Of a stretch of 64,000 bases of DNA, positions 22,241 to 64,000 are shown one piece after another. The notes beneath the pieces were generated by a model. It was given only the letters and a program-made list of their open reading frames with translations. It did not search any database and was not told where the DNA came from. Source of the DNA: Doris montereyensis (lineage: Eukaryota > Mollusca > Gastropoda > Nudibranchia > Dorididae); assembly GCA_037039925.1 (NCBI GenBank), contig JAXRKP010001102.1, forward strand, positions 5,001 to 69,000. Direction: 5' to 3'. Numbering within the stretch: the first letter of the stretch is position 1; the number at the start of each line of letters is the position of its first letter. The position numbers were made by a program, and so were the translations under genes.

Positions 22241-22984
22241 ACAGACCACTTATGTCAATACCTGGTTGGATGATCAATGTGCACATTACTGCATTACTTT
22301 AACCACCGAGTAAGTTAGTAGCGCCTTACAATTGCAGCAAGTGCCTCAGTGAATTACTAACCAATCTATCAGAGACAGGGTGGGGAGGTGTATGGAAACT
22401 ATCAAAGCCGTGAAGATTAGGTTTCGTTAAATAGAGAAATTGGTTCACCCAGGTATGACTTTGGAATTTGACTAGATCAAAATCAAATAAACATTCCCCT
22501 CTATGTTGACTGGGCTTTCAAGAAACAGCGCTACGAAATTGTAAAGTCCTATATTTTCAAAATGTAAAATTGTCAATACATGATGTATTACGCCTTTATC
22601 CATTTGTGTAGTGAAAGGTTTGACTTTACAGGTAGCTCATGCCATGTCTATAAAGTGAGAAATGAAGCAAACTTACTTGTTACAACATTATCATTATGAT
22701 TTGATATTGGCCATATTCATATAGTGCTGGTTTTATAATGTATTGACTTACTGCTTTTTAGTCATGAAAGTGACAATGCAAGACTAGAGAGTGAAAGTAA
22801 AAGTCTGAAAGAGATAAATTGTATTGTAATTTATTCATTTTGATTTGAAACGTGACCAGAGCAAATTTCCTTTTAGACAAATAAAGTTATCTCATCTCAT
22901 GTACATTGTTATTCAATTATCACTCTTAACTTAATGCAATGACACTCAACTGCAATGTAGGGACGAACCTCTTTGTAATAAATT

Positions 22985-23098
22985 GGTCTCTCCCTCTCAA
23001 GATGAATTCGGAGAAAAGGGCAAGGTGAAAGATGAATGAAAGAGCGAAAGAAAAGAAGTAGGACCTATCAGCAGCCTTTACCAACCTGTGTAAAGAAA
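22985..23098 (+). repeat. Family E repeat
   Basis: Contains GGCAAGGTGAAAGATGAATG and GAAGTAGGACCTATCAGCAG, a direct copy with a degraded left part. Confidence 0.65.
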
Positions 23099-23764
23099 CC
23101 AGAACCAGAAACCTAGGACTATGAAAAAGACGTGTCGCCAGGGGAGAAAGTATTCACACTATACACTCTGTTGTTCTTTTCTCCCTTGTCAAAGGCCTAT
23201 CCTCTCCAGAAGAAGAAAAAAAGCAGTTTGCTGTTCAATGCTCTTATATGCCTATTAAACACTGCCTTGATATGGTGCCGATGAGATATGCCATTCATTA
23301 ATTACCCCACAGTTCAGTCTGTTTCATTGTGCATGGTACCGCTTGAGTTTGATTCAAACGCATCGCTTCCTTTTGACTTGGGTTTTGTAACAGAACAGAC
23401 AAAGGCAGGGGGAATAAACTCTAGATCTATGCCTGAAATGACTGACACTGGGACATAATGAGTGATGCAGGAATGGGATGGGTGACACATATCAGTATCA
23501 CGATTTGAGATCAGATGACTCAAATTGTCCCTAAATTTATAAAAAATGGCCAACAGGGAAATCCCAAATTCACGCCTATCTCGACCTCATGGACCCGACC
23601 TGGAGGAATTTTAGATAACCATATCACTGTATTTAGTCCTAATAATGATAACAATGACATGATGATAATAATGAAAAGAAGACCAAGAAGAAGAAGAGAA
23701 AGGAGAACAAGAACAAAAACAAAAGGAAGCTTATTTGACTATCTAAGCTTTTGTTTGTTGCATT

Positions 23765-24080
23765 GATATTTATCCTGTCCACCTTTGTGGTGATCTTATG
23801 GTGAATTAAGAGGAAAGAGCAAGATAAAAGAAGAAATGAAAGCGTAAAAGGAAAGAAGTAGGACCTACCAGCAGAACCCACCAACCGCACGTGACAATTT
23901 AAGCATACGTTTCAAATATTAATATTGATAAGATTGCAGAATTTTTCAACTGAATTTACCATGTCCACCATACACGATGATCTCAGGGTGAATTAAAAAG
24001 AAATAGCAAGAAGAAAAGACATGACAAAGAGTAAGAGTGAAAGGAAAGAAGTTAAAGTCTACCAGCATCAGCAGTATTTG
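23765..24080 (+). repeat. Two family E copies in tandem
   Basis: Direct copies at about 23775-23890 and 23950-24078, each with GTCCACC...GTGATCT...GTGAATTAA and ending at an AAGAAGT...CTACCAGCA block. They are separated by 60 bp of unrelated sequence. Confidence 0.7.
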
Positions 24081-25040
24081 TCAACCCCTATGATATTAAG
24101 ATATTAACAAAATGATATGACAGAGACCCGATGAGCAAAAAGCTAAGAGCAAGAAAAAAAAAATTAAAATCCTAAATTGAACAAAACAAACATCATGGTA
24201 GGTAGTGATATTGTGATATATGCATGTTTATTATTTATCAGAATATCAACAATTAGTGATTATCACGATATGTGACCTCAAGCCAATCACAACAATTATC
24301 TTCCACCTACATTGAAAGTTGTATTTAAATTCTTTCATCTATCTCTGGACAAGGCATAAAATTGAGTTTTTGTCTAAAGATAACACACAAGGTTATTTAT
24401 AAACCAAAAATGGGGTAAAGTTTTAGATCTCAGTAAAAATGAATTTGTATAATAAAGTACACACTTAAACTTAAAGTCTAAAAACAAAATTAAGCAGAAC
24501 AAGGAAAAATAACCTGTATTATTATTATCATTACAATTTATCATAAAATCAACTCATTCACCAGTAGATGTTCAACATTCCTAAGTGCGATCACTGAGCC
24601 AAAAGCATGTAACAATGCCTAAAAATTTCATTCCATTTGAGATTCACATACATTTACATATATATAAACCAAAACAATACAATGAATATATTTACTTCAA
24701 CGATATGCAAAATGATGATCTTAAAAATTCAAAGTAACAATGAAACGTTCTGAATTTCTGTAATGCTCATTTTGCTGGATGAATGAATCCATTAAATGTT
24801 TATGATAAGAAAGTACTAAACTAAACTGAAATATCTCTGTGAGCAAATCTAATCTTCTGTTGGGAACCACATTTTTTCACAACAATATCAGTTCTGATTT
24901 CACAATGATACCAAATGCTATTTGCTGATTAAATACCTTTTCTCTCTAGAACAAAAATAAAGAACACAGAGTTGAATAAACTTTATGGGAGAGCCATATA
25001 CCAACTGGCAATCATGGCTGTTTTCATAGTGAATTTGATC
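24081..25040. other. AT-rich spacer
   Basis: No gene, repeat family or open frame of note is recognised. Confidence 0.5.
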
Positions 25041-25054
25041 ATGGAAGATGATAT

Positions 25055-25112
25055 CTTTTGCCTTGAGACTTTGGTATAAGGCGCTATATAAATAAACTTT
25101 ATTATTATTAAG
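25055..25112 (+). repeat. Retroposon 3' tail of the GCGCTATATAAAT type
   Basis: TTGAGACTTTGGTATAAGGC then GCTATATAAATAAAC and a TTATTATTA end. This is the widespread 3' tail of CR1/L2-related LINEs and their SINEs in animals. The body upstream is not recognised. Confidence 0.55.
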
Positions 25113-25954
25113 ACGATATCCACTAAGAAGTTAAAGGGAACTTCATATTCAAGACCTATTGGATCACGATAAATGTAAGGCTACATGCAAAGATTCAAGA
25201 CGCTGTATTTCGTATAGCTAAAAAAATCCAACTAACCTGTGATCATACCTCACTGAACAGACTACTATGGTGTTTGTTATTCAAATTTTATAAATCAATA
25301 TGATGAAAACTCTGATCATTGAAAATATATTCTGTGTTGATTCATATGGGGGCTCTTACAAAAACAGTGTGTAAATTAGGGCAGCATAACGTAAATAATT
25401 AAAATATCATCCACATGAAAACCGTCAGTTCAATCATAAGATGGAATTCATTGCCAGTCACACGAAAAAGAAAACATACTGGAGTGATGTCCAATTTTAG
25501 TCACAATCACAGCCAGGGCTGTTTTTCATCAAATGGCCTTCACAAAGGTACACAACATGCAAGGGATAAGGCACACGCATCTATAACTGTTAAGTCTTGT
25601 AAGAAGCAAAATTTCAATAAGGGATCATTCATTAGAAAAGGACTATTGAAAGTTTTTAAAAAAAGAATAAAAAAGAATAGCACTTTCATAACCAACTATC
25701 TCTTCATGATAGGAGATATGGGATCTAGAAATCGATAGAAAAACAAAAGCTAAAACACTTTGTTTTGCTCTATAATGAGCTCTATAATGATAACAAAAGA
25801 AAAGATGTCTGGTTGCTCTTGATATATAGAGGCAAAAATAAAACTGAAGGCCTCTGAAGATTTGTGAAAGTAAAAATATTTTGCTAACTGATCTACAATC
25901 TTTCAGGGAGTAGTTTGAACAAAACATAAAAGAATGAACATCAGGCTTTTTTCC
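25113..25954. other. QARS1 3' flank, presumed 3' UTR
   Basis: A 107-codon + frame (25415-25738) opposes the QARS1 transcript, lacks any domain and is very basic; I treat it as chance. Nothing else is recognised. Confidence 0.45.
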
Positions 25955-56358
<30,404 letters not shown>

Positions 56359-56600
56359 ATTGACGTTACTTCACGAACCAATGTTGACAAGAACAAAACT
56401 ATGGAACCGGCTGGATAAAATGCTAGTTTTTATTATGCTAGAGTAACTTAAAAAGTTCGCCCCACAGTTTACAAGGAAATAATAATTAGAACCGACTTTT
56501 GGCCTATTTAGAACCGAGTGAATGACGACATGCTATCTTTAACACAGTTTCATCGTGTTGCATCAACTGACAGTGACATTTTTATGTTTCTTATATAATC
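56359..56600 (-). promoter_or_regulatory. QARS1 upstream region
   Basis: The 5' UTR and promoter must start here, since exon 1 holds the ATG. I see no TATA box at a convincing distance and no CpG-rich island. The long GA tract lies about 570 bp upstream of the ATG. Confidence 0.4.
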
Positions 56601-56602
56601 TT

Positions 56603-56695
56603 AGGGGGGAGAGGATGGGTGGTTGAAATTGATAGGATTCAATTGTGAACTCCTTTTCAGTTACAATTTCTTACCTTGAAATAGATTTTAGTTTC
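56603..56695. repeat. Left copy of a 92-bp direct duplication
   Basis: GATTCAATTGTGAACTCCTT, TTACAATTTC and TTACCTTGAAATAGATTTTA recur at 58052-58143. Confidence 0.9.
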
Positions 56696-56921
56696 TAAAC
56701 GACATAATCATATTGCAACAGATTGCAGAAGCGATAAAAAATTAATCAAAGATGATAAAAGATAATGACGTAAACGAAAAAAAAAATCTACGATCAGGCT
56801 ACCTTTGGCCGGACTGAAAGAAATCCATGTAGATACAAACCTAGAAGTGTTTCAGTCATATACCTAACTCATCCTTAAGCAATTCATACAGAGAAAAGTA
56901 AGAGACACTAAGCGTAACGAA

Positions 56922-57275
<354 letters not shown>

Positions 57276-57556
57276 TGAGGGGGTGGGGGGAGCTTGTTTG
57301 TTGTTGTTGTTTTGGTTTTTGATGTTTTAGAATGAGTGGGGGTTTTGTGTGTGGTGATTTTGTTAGTTTGCTGGTATGATTTGTTTGATATCTTCCTGCC
57401 TTTTGTTTGTTTTTTTGTGGATTGTTGTTTTTCTTTCTTTTTTTTTTTTTTGGGGGGGGGGGGGGGTGGTGAGCTGGTGAGAGATTCTTTTTTATTTTTA
57501 TTTTGCTGAATTGTGGGGACAGTGTTGTAAAGAGGGGGTGTTTGTTTATGTAATTA

Positions 57557-58018
57557 GATTTGATTTACCCACATCCTCAACTAAGGTAATCTCGGGGTTT
57601 TTTGTAAGATTGGTTGTTGTTGGGTTGTGTGTTTTGTTGCTTTGTTTTGTTTTGTTGTTGTTGTTGTTTTATTTTGGTGGTTTCTTTGGGGGGTTTTCGT
57701 GGGGGGGGGTTGGGGGGGGTTATTTTGGTTTGGAGGAGGAGGGGGGGGTTGTCTGTTATTTTTTCTTGGTTTTTTTTTCCCGGGACTGCCCTGTAAACAG
57801 CCCATGGGATCTTTAACGTGCACATGTTATGACCTGCACATGGGACCTCCTTTTTACCGTCGCCCCCTTTGGTAATACCTACCCAGATCAGAGAGAAAAA
57901 GAGAGGGGTGAGGGGGGGTGGAGGTGAATTTTACTCGGGGAAAAAACTCGAGAAAAGTTTTCAACCTGTCGGGCACAAACCTTGTGGTTGAACAGTCGGC
58001 ACCTTGCCTGTGACTGTG
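57557..58018 (-). repeat. SINE A with G/T-rich expansion
   Basis: The tail complement TTTGATTTACCCACATCC and body GACTGCCCTGTAAACAGCCC and CTTTAACGTGCACATG mark SINE A in minus orientation. About 170 bp of TTG and G runs (57605-57780) are inserted. Confidence 0.75.
57688..57749 (+). other. G-quadruplex-prone block
   Basis: Several runs of six to nine G separated by short T-rich loops, then GGAGGAGGA and another G8 run. The pattern satisfies any standard G4 rule. Confidence 0.85.
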
Positions 58019-58051
58019 GACCTCCGGATCCTCCCGTGGGGAAGGGGGTAG

Positions 58052-58143
58052 GGAGAGGGGAGAGGATGGGGTGGTTGAAATTGATATGATTCAATTGTGA
58101 ACTCCTTTTCAGGTACAATTTCTTACCTTGAAATAGATTTTAG
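58052..58143. repeat. Right copy of the 92-bp direct duplication
   Basis: Near-identical to 56603-56695 with a few substitutions. The two copies bracket the GA tract, the G-rich block and a SINE A. Confidence 0.9.
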
Positions 58144-58309
58144 TTCGTGCTTACTGCCAAGCATCAGTGATTTTCCTCTTCAAGTTTCACATTTTCTTGC
58201 AATTTTATTCTGGAGATTAGTGTCCTCGTTTTGATCAGATGTATAATATCCTACGTATCAGTCAGCTCTTTAATTTTAATCATATTAAAAGGTGTTGACA
58301 GTCTATGAT

Positions 58310-60198
58310 TAGATTACCAGACTAGAAATTGTTTAATGCTTTCTTTTTTTCTTTCTCTTTCTTTATCAGCTCCCATTCTACCTTTCGGTATATGGGTTCA
58401 GATGCTCGAGATGATCTTTCTCCAGGATGCCCTGTCCTGGCATTTTTCTGTTTCCTTCCAAAAATGTTTCTATGCTTCAATGCCTCTTTTATATCTTCTT
58501 CCCACTTTCTCCGAGGTCTGAATTTTGGTCTTTTACCTTGGGCTTTAGCACTGTATACTGATTTAGCTATTCTATTGTCATTCATTCTGTTAACATGCCC
58601 AAACCATCTCAATTGATTTATTTCTATCTTAGTTTTTATGCCATCTGCTTTGGTTTGATCTCTTGTTGTGTTTCTGATTTTGTCTCTTTCAGTTTTGTCT
58701 ACTACTCTTCTTAGATCTTTCATTTCAGCTGCCTGTACTCTACTGTATGCTCTACTGTCTAAGGTCCAGGTTTCGCTGTCATAGAGGAGAGTAGGACAAT
58801 AAACTGTGTTGTATACTGCCATTTTGGTATTTGTTGACAATTCTTGTTTACTTACAAATGCTTTTCCTAGATGGTTATATATTGCACTTGTCTTTTGGAT
58901 TCTCTGGCTGATTTCTTCTCTTAGTTTTCCTCTGAGTTAATCATTACTCCTAGTTCTAGGTAATTGTGGCTGTGAACTTGTTTCAAATTCTTCCTGACCA
59001 ATTTAAGATTTTGTGTTTTAGCTTCCCTAGTTACTAGCATTGTTTTGGTTTTCATTACATTATTTACATTAACTATCATTCTCTTTTATTTACTTCATTT
59101 CTCATAATGTTGATATTCGACTGAAGATCACTTTATGATTTTCCAAACAGAACTAAATCATCGGCAAATGAAAGCCTTGATATATTTACTGGTTTGAGCT
59201 TCCACATACCTACATTCATTTTCTTTATTTTTGAGGATGCCTTTGCGATTGAATCCATAAATTTCATAAACAAAAGAGGACTTAGGTTACAACCCTGTTT
59301 TACTCCTATATCTACATCAAATTCTGCAGATATGTTTCCAGCTACTTTCGCTGCACATGTTGGTTTTTTGTAAAAACTTTTAATGGCTTCTATTAAAGTT
59401 TGCTCTACATTGTGTTCTTTTAAGGAATACCATTGTCCGTCACTCTTCACAGTGGCAAATATGTCTTTTCTTAGTCTATAAAACATAGGTGCAAGCCAAT
59501 GTTTCTCTTAAGGAACTTTTCAATTATTTGCCTAATTATTGTAAATATGTGGTCTTGTACACTACTTCCTGGTCTAAATCCACTCTGATGTTCTTCAATC
59601 TGATCCTCTACTCTTTTCCTTAGTCTCATTTCCAGAATCCTGGCATACACTTTTCCTCGTACGCTAAGTAGTGATACCCATCTATAGTTTGAGCATTCCA
59701 TAATTCCTCCTTTCTTGTGTATTTTCCAGTCGTCTGGCACCTGTTTGGACTTCCATGCTTGTTGGCATATTGCATGTAGTAGTTTGTCTGCCTCTCTCTC
59801 TTGGTTTTTAATCACTTCTGGATAAACTTGATATGCTCCTGAGGCTTTTCCTAATTTCACTTTTCTTATAGCTGTTTGGATTGTTTCCACTGATATATCT
59901 ACATCTTCAGCTGTTCGTTATGGATTATGTGTTACTCTTACTAATTGATCTGTACTCCTTGTTTCATATGTTCTGGAGGGATTATGTAATTGTTGAAAAT
60001 ACTTCTCCAAGTTTCCATGATTTGGCTGTCTCCTTTCATTATTTCTCCTTTGGCATTCTTAATTTGTCGTATTGGACAAGCTTTGGTCTTTCTCATGCTC
60101 TTCATTGCTCCCTCCCCCCTCAGAACAGCTTTTGATTCCTTGGTAGCTTTCTTGAAGTCTTTGTCCAAACTCTTCCCATTGTTCCTGTTTTGCTTTGT
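58310..60198 (-). mobile_element. RTE-like LINE, 5'-truncated (copy iii)
   Basis: Reading down the minus strand: a linker ([17 protein letters not shown]), RT fingers (CSNYRWVSLLSV, HQSGFRPGSSVQDH), palm with intact FADD (SFADDLVLFGKS), thumb and C-terminus (LRWFGHVNRMNDN, KWEEDIKEAL). Several frameshifts split it into four frames. It lacks the endonuclease. At 60198 it abuts a CT tract. Confidence 0.9.
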
Positions 60199-60199
60199 C

Positions 60200-60206
<7 letters not shown>

Positions 60207-60252
<46 letters not shown>

Positions 60253-60281
60253 GTCTGTCTTTCTATTTGTCTGTCTGTCTG

Positions 60282-60343
<62 letters not shown>

Positions 60344-60395
60344 CTCTGTGTCCCTCCGTGTGTGTGTGTGGGTGTGTGTGTGAGTGTGTATCTCT
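60207..60395. repeat. (CTGT)n, (CT)n and (GT)n microsatellite
   Basis: CT lies on the + strand here, the reverse of all the other long tracts, followed by TGTG repeats. Confidence 0.97.
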
Positions 60396-60779
60396 CTATA
60401 TCTCTCTCTGCCTGTCTTTCCTGCACCTAAGCTGCTCTCTCGTCTTTCTCCCTACCTCTGTCTATCTTTCTCAAACAAGCAAGACAAAAAGTGAAGAAAA
60501 AAAACCGTCCAAAAGCCGCAATAAACAAAAAAACTTCCCCCGAAACCCGTTTGTTTTGGACACAATATCGAAATATATTATCGATTTTCGATAGATCTAT
60601 ATATCATTTTGCCGATATCGAAAAATGTCGATATTTTCTCGTGGAAAATATCGTATCGTATCGAAATTTCTGATATTGCCCAACACTACTTGGAGTATTC
60701 TTAACACCTCCAGTTGCAGGTATAGATTTCATGGCAGCCTTGGTGGCCAGTTGTTTGAGAATAGTAAACAGTAAACACT

Positions 60780-61055
60780 AAACGAAGAGGATAGATTTGA
60801 GAAACTAGAAAAACCATTCATCGTTTTTTTCGGGTTGTACAAGGGATAGCGCGAACATAATCCCCTTTAAGGAAACATTACGCACTGGATTCATCCACAT
60901 TGAGGTGGTCGCAGGGGCCAGCCCATCCGAAGTGCAATGAACAGGCTCACCCTGGGCCGAGGGCGGAGTCCTCGTTTGTTTGTTGTTGTTGTTTTTTTGT
61001 TTAAAATTATTATTATTATTTTTGTTACATATTTCTATTATAATAATCATCTTCC
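60780..61055. repeat. Left flank repeat of LINE copy iv
   Basis: CATTCATCG, GTACAAGGGATAGCGCGAAC, CAGCCCATCCGAAGTGCA and a TTGTTGTTGTT end. It recurs at 62748-63060 in the same orientation. Confidence 0.85.
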
Positions 61056-61056
61056 A

Positions 61057-62550
61057 GAAATGATTAAAAACCAAAGGAGAGAGACAGACAAACTACTACA
61101 TGCAATATGTCAACAAGCATGGAAGTCCAAACAGGTGCCAGACGACTGGAAAAAGGGAACGGTAGTACCAATACACAAGAAAGGATCAACCATGGAATGC
61201 TCAAACTATAGAGGGATATCATTACTTAGCGTACGAGGAAAAGTGTATGCCAGGATTCTGGAAATGAGACTAAGGAAAAGAGTAGAGGATCAGATTGAAG
61301 AACACCAAAGTGGAATTAGACCAGGAAGAAGTGTACAAGATCACATATTTACAATAATTAGGCAAATAATTGAAAAATTCCTTGAGAGAAACATTGACTT
61401 GCACTTGTGTTTTATTGACTTAGAAAAGGCATTTGACACTGTGACTGTGAGGAGGGACGAACTATGGCATTCCTTAAAAGAACACAACGTAGAGCAAAAT
61501 TTAATAGAAGCCATTAAAAGTTTTTACATAAAACCAACATGTGCAGCGAAAGTAGTTGGAAACATATCTGCAGAATTTGATGTAGATATAGGAGTAAAAC
61601 AGGGTTGTACCCTAAGTCCTCTTTTGTTTATGAAATTTATGGATTCAGTCGCAAAGGCATCCTCAAACATGAAGAAAATGAATGTAGATATATGGAAGCT
61701 CAAACCAGTAAATGTATCAATGCTTTCATTTGCTGATGAGTTAGTTCTGTTTGGAAAATCAGAACGGGACCTCCAGTCAAATATCAACATAATGAATAAT
61801 GAATTAAATAAAAGAGGAATGAGAGTAAAAACAAAGAAAACCAAAACAATGCTAGTAACTAGGGAAGCTAAAACACAAAATCTTAAATTAGGCAGGGAGA
61901 ATTTAGAACAAGTTCAAAGCTACAATTACTTAGGAGTAATGATTAACTCAGAGGGAAAACTAAGAGAGGCAATCAGCCAGAGAATTAAAAAGGCAAGTGC
62001 AATATATAACCATCTAGGAAAGGCATTTTTAAGTAAACAAGAATTGTCAACAAAAACCAAAATGGCAGTATACAACACAGTTTATTGACAGTGAAATCTG
62101 GACCTTAGACAGCAGGGAATACAGTAGAGTGCAGGCAGCCGAAATGAAATATCTAAGAAGAGTAGTAGGGGAACTAAAAAAGACAAAAATCAGAAACACA
62201 ACAATAAGAGATCAAACCAAAGCAGATAGCATAAAAACTAAGATAGAAATGAATCAACTGAGATGGTTTGGGCATGTTAACAGAATGAATGACAACAGAA
62301 TAGCTAAATCAGTATATAGTGCTAAAACTCAAGGTAAAAGACCAAAAGGCAGACCTCGGAGAAAGTGGGAAGAAGATATAAAAGAGGCATTAACGAAAAG
62401 AAATTTAACTTTCACGGAAGGAAATAGAAACTGTCAGGACAGGGCTGCCTATTTCGGGCATCTAAAACCCATACACCGGAAGGTAGAATGGGAGGGAACT
62501 GATAAAGAAAGACAGAAAGAAAGCTCTCTTTTCTGTTTTATTTAAAATCA
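61057..62550 (+). mobile_element. RTE-like LINE, partial, best preserved RT (copy iv)
   Basis: An open frame runs from before the element to 62088 and covers RT from fingers ([12 protein letters not shown]) through GVKQGCTLSPLLF to the thumb. The catalytic motif reads SFADELVLFG, so FADD has become FADE, and HQSGF is HQSGI. A deletion of about 17 bp at 62088-62089 relative to copy iii removes CPTLLY and breaks the frame. The C-terminal region (LRWFGHVNRMNDN, GRPRRKWEEDI) follows at 62129-62545. The endonuclease half is absent. It is not a functional element. Confidence 0.9.
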
Positions 62551-62747
62551 AAGATATGTGCCTAGGCAAGCGGCTTATGAGCAAACTAGGAAGCACTTCG
62601 CAAATAGGACATCTACACGTAGGCCTACTACTTAACTGCTTTCGACAGAAAGAAAAACGGCGCCCTACAGGCTTCTCAATGCTGACCACCATATTCTGTG
62701 GGCATATTACATTACATGACAAAAGGACTCTTACTCTTCCACAACAG

Positions 62748-63060
62748 TATTGAAAAGAAGATAGATTTCTTGAGAGACTAGAAACACCATTCATGGTTTT
62801 TGGATGTACAAGGGATAAGCGCGAACGCAGTCCCCTTTACTGAAAAAATTACGCACTCAAGTCACCCACATTTGAGGTGACTCCAGTGGTCAGCCCATCC
62901 GAAGTGCAGTGGACATGCCCCGCATTGGAGAGACCCCGTTTTGTTTTGTTTTGTTGTTGTTGTTTTTTCTTTGGGGGGTGGTTGTTTAAAAAAAAAATTG
63001 TAATCATGTATTCCTATACTTATTTAGTTACATCTATTTTTACAGTTATTTTATTTTCAT
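62748..63060. repeat. Right flank repeat of LINE copy iv
   Basis: GTACAAGGGATAAGCGCGAA, CAGCCCATCCGAAGTGCAG and TTGTTGTTGTTTT match the left flank in direct orientation, with about one base in seven different. Confidence 0.85.
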
Positions 63061-64000
63061 AGTATAGTTTTGCTGATCCATCCCCACATTCCTTCTCATT
63101 TATCTCTCCACTTCTCATCCCATTATCTATTTATTTCAGCATGATTCACTCGTGGAATGTCTTACCGTCAATGCCATTGCACACCTTCGTTCATAAGCCT
63201 TCCCTTTCCATTTCACACTCGACTGTGTTACCTTTTTGATACATGAATTGCCATTCTACAATGAGTATCATCAAAGATACGAGATAGTATCGTTGGTATC
63301 GTGTACGTAAAATGAAAATAATCCAAGAGGACTTAACCATCGTCAGACACAAAAATACCTGGTTATTTCCTTTGACTGTTCATTTTGTATCAATTTCGCG
63401 TCCTATCATTTAACATTAGAAGAGATCAAAATCTTCAGGTATAGTTTTCATAAAGTAATATAATTCCATTCTTGGATCATGTTATCATTTATTTCATCTA
63501 TTAACTGTAAGTTTGATTTGGAAGACCATAATTTTAAGGTAAATAATTATCTGAATTTATACTTTTCTTTGCCCTAATTGGTGAAATGTCTCGATCTAGA
63601 TCTACTTTTATATTGTCATTTTTTTGTTTATAATGGAAGTGAAAACTGTAATAATATAGATCTAGATCATTATGTACAATAACAGGATTGCATCCAATTC
63701 TCCTCTAGCCAATAATAGTATTAAGATGGTAGGCCTATCAATTTTAGTTAGTTGGGTTGTCCTGAATTTGGCTAGATCTAGTTTTATTTAGGTCTTCCTT
63801 CGTTGAATTGGACTGCTATCTATTTAGTTTCACGAAAATGCGTTTACGCTCTCCCGACATAGATCTAGATCTAGAGATTAATATTACCAAGACCGTTGGT
63901 TTGTTGTTATCCTCGGCGTTGTCTTCACGTGTTACGAGAAAAGGAAAATTGTAGCTTTTCCATTTGGTCACAAGATTAATATTACAAAGACACAACGTCA
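63061..64000. other. Spacer with AGATCTAGATCT words
   Basis: No gene is seen. CTAGATCTA-type words cluster at 63592-63602, 63657-63666 and 63859-63875. Confidence 0.5.

Noticed and set aside
25415..25738. 107-codon basic frame opposite the QARS1 3' end
   Set aside because: No recognisable domain or start context. It is probably chance within an A-rich 3' flank.
57511..57875. Overlapping G/V/F-rich frames
   Set aside because: They arise from T and G runs in an expanded SINE A copy.
60937..61057. ATG at 60937 as the true start of the LINE protein
   Set aside because: The first 40 codons come from the flank repeat and a TTG/ATT-rich run; homology to the other LINE copies begins at 61057.

Overview
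The window is animal nuclear DNA. Introns follow GT-AG, the genome is AT-rich, and tRNA-derived SINEs, RTE-like LINE copies, small inverted-repeat transposons and very long (GA)n tracts are dense. The style (recurring AGATCTAGATCT words, long GA tracts, many SINE families) suggests a mollusc or another lophotrochozoan, but that assignment is only an inference. Nothing bacterial, plasmid or phage is present, and there is no CRISPR array, rRNA gene or convincing tRNA gene.

Two conserved genes can be traced exon by exon. They are convergent (tail to tail). (1) CTSC, cathepsin C / dipeptidyl peptidase 1, + strand, 8 exons, 49-14472. It encodes about 466 residues with signal peptide, exclusion domain, propeptide and C1A papain-like domain; the Cys256, His405 and Asn427 catalytic residues are intact. 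(2) QARS1, cytoplasmic glutaminyl-tRNA synthetase, - strand, 23 exons, 56358 down to 25955. It encodes about 787 residues, with the N-terminal appended domain, HIGH and VSKRK class I signatures and the C-terminal anticodon-binding beta-barrels. Both reading frames are broken by isolated single-base indels (two sure in each gene; CTSC exon 2 may hold another). Since QARS1 is normally essential, these look more like base-level assembly errors than gene decay, although a CTSC pseudogene is not excluded. The enzymes work independently: one is a lysosomal peptidase, the other acts in cytosolic translation.

Layout. 1-14.5 kb: CTSC. Its introns hold a pogo-like TIR element with a head-to-head SINE pair nested in it (intron 1), several SINEs (introns 2, 3 and 6) and a LINE copy truncated at its 3' side just before the last exon (intron 7). 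14.5-25.9 kb: gene-free spacer with SINEs, two small TIR elements and a cluster of an unclassified 110-130 bp repeat called family E here. 25.9-56.4 kb: QARS1, whose introns hold five long GA/CT tracts, a 63-bp minisatellite, many SINEs, a LINE fragment, a 750-bp TA-flanked TIR element, a GC-rich tandem pair and, in intron 1, a 1.7-kb TIR element. 56.4-64 kb: no host gene; GA tract, G-rich quadruplex-prone block, an opposed pair of LINE copies around a CT tract, and long direct duplications.

I found no clearly new gene system. The strongest unexplained signals are long direct duplications (53 bp, about 92 bp, about 200 bp) around repeat insertions, head-to-head SINE pairs at two loci, family E, the GC-rich tandem hairpin unit at 44.2-44.6 kb, and the uniform strand orientation of the GA tracts in and next to QARS1.
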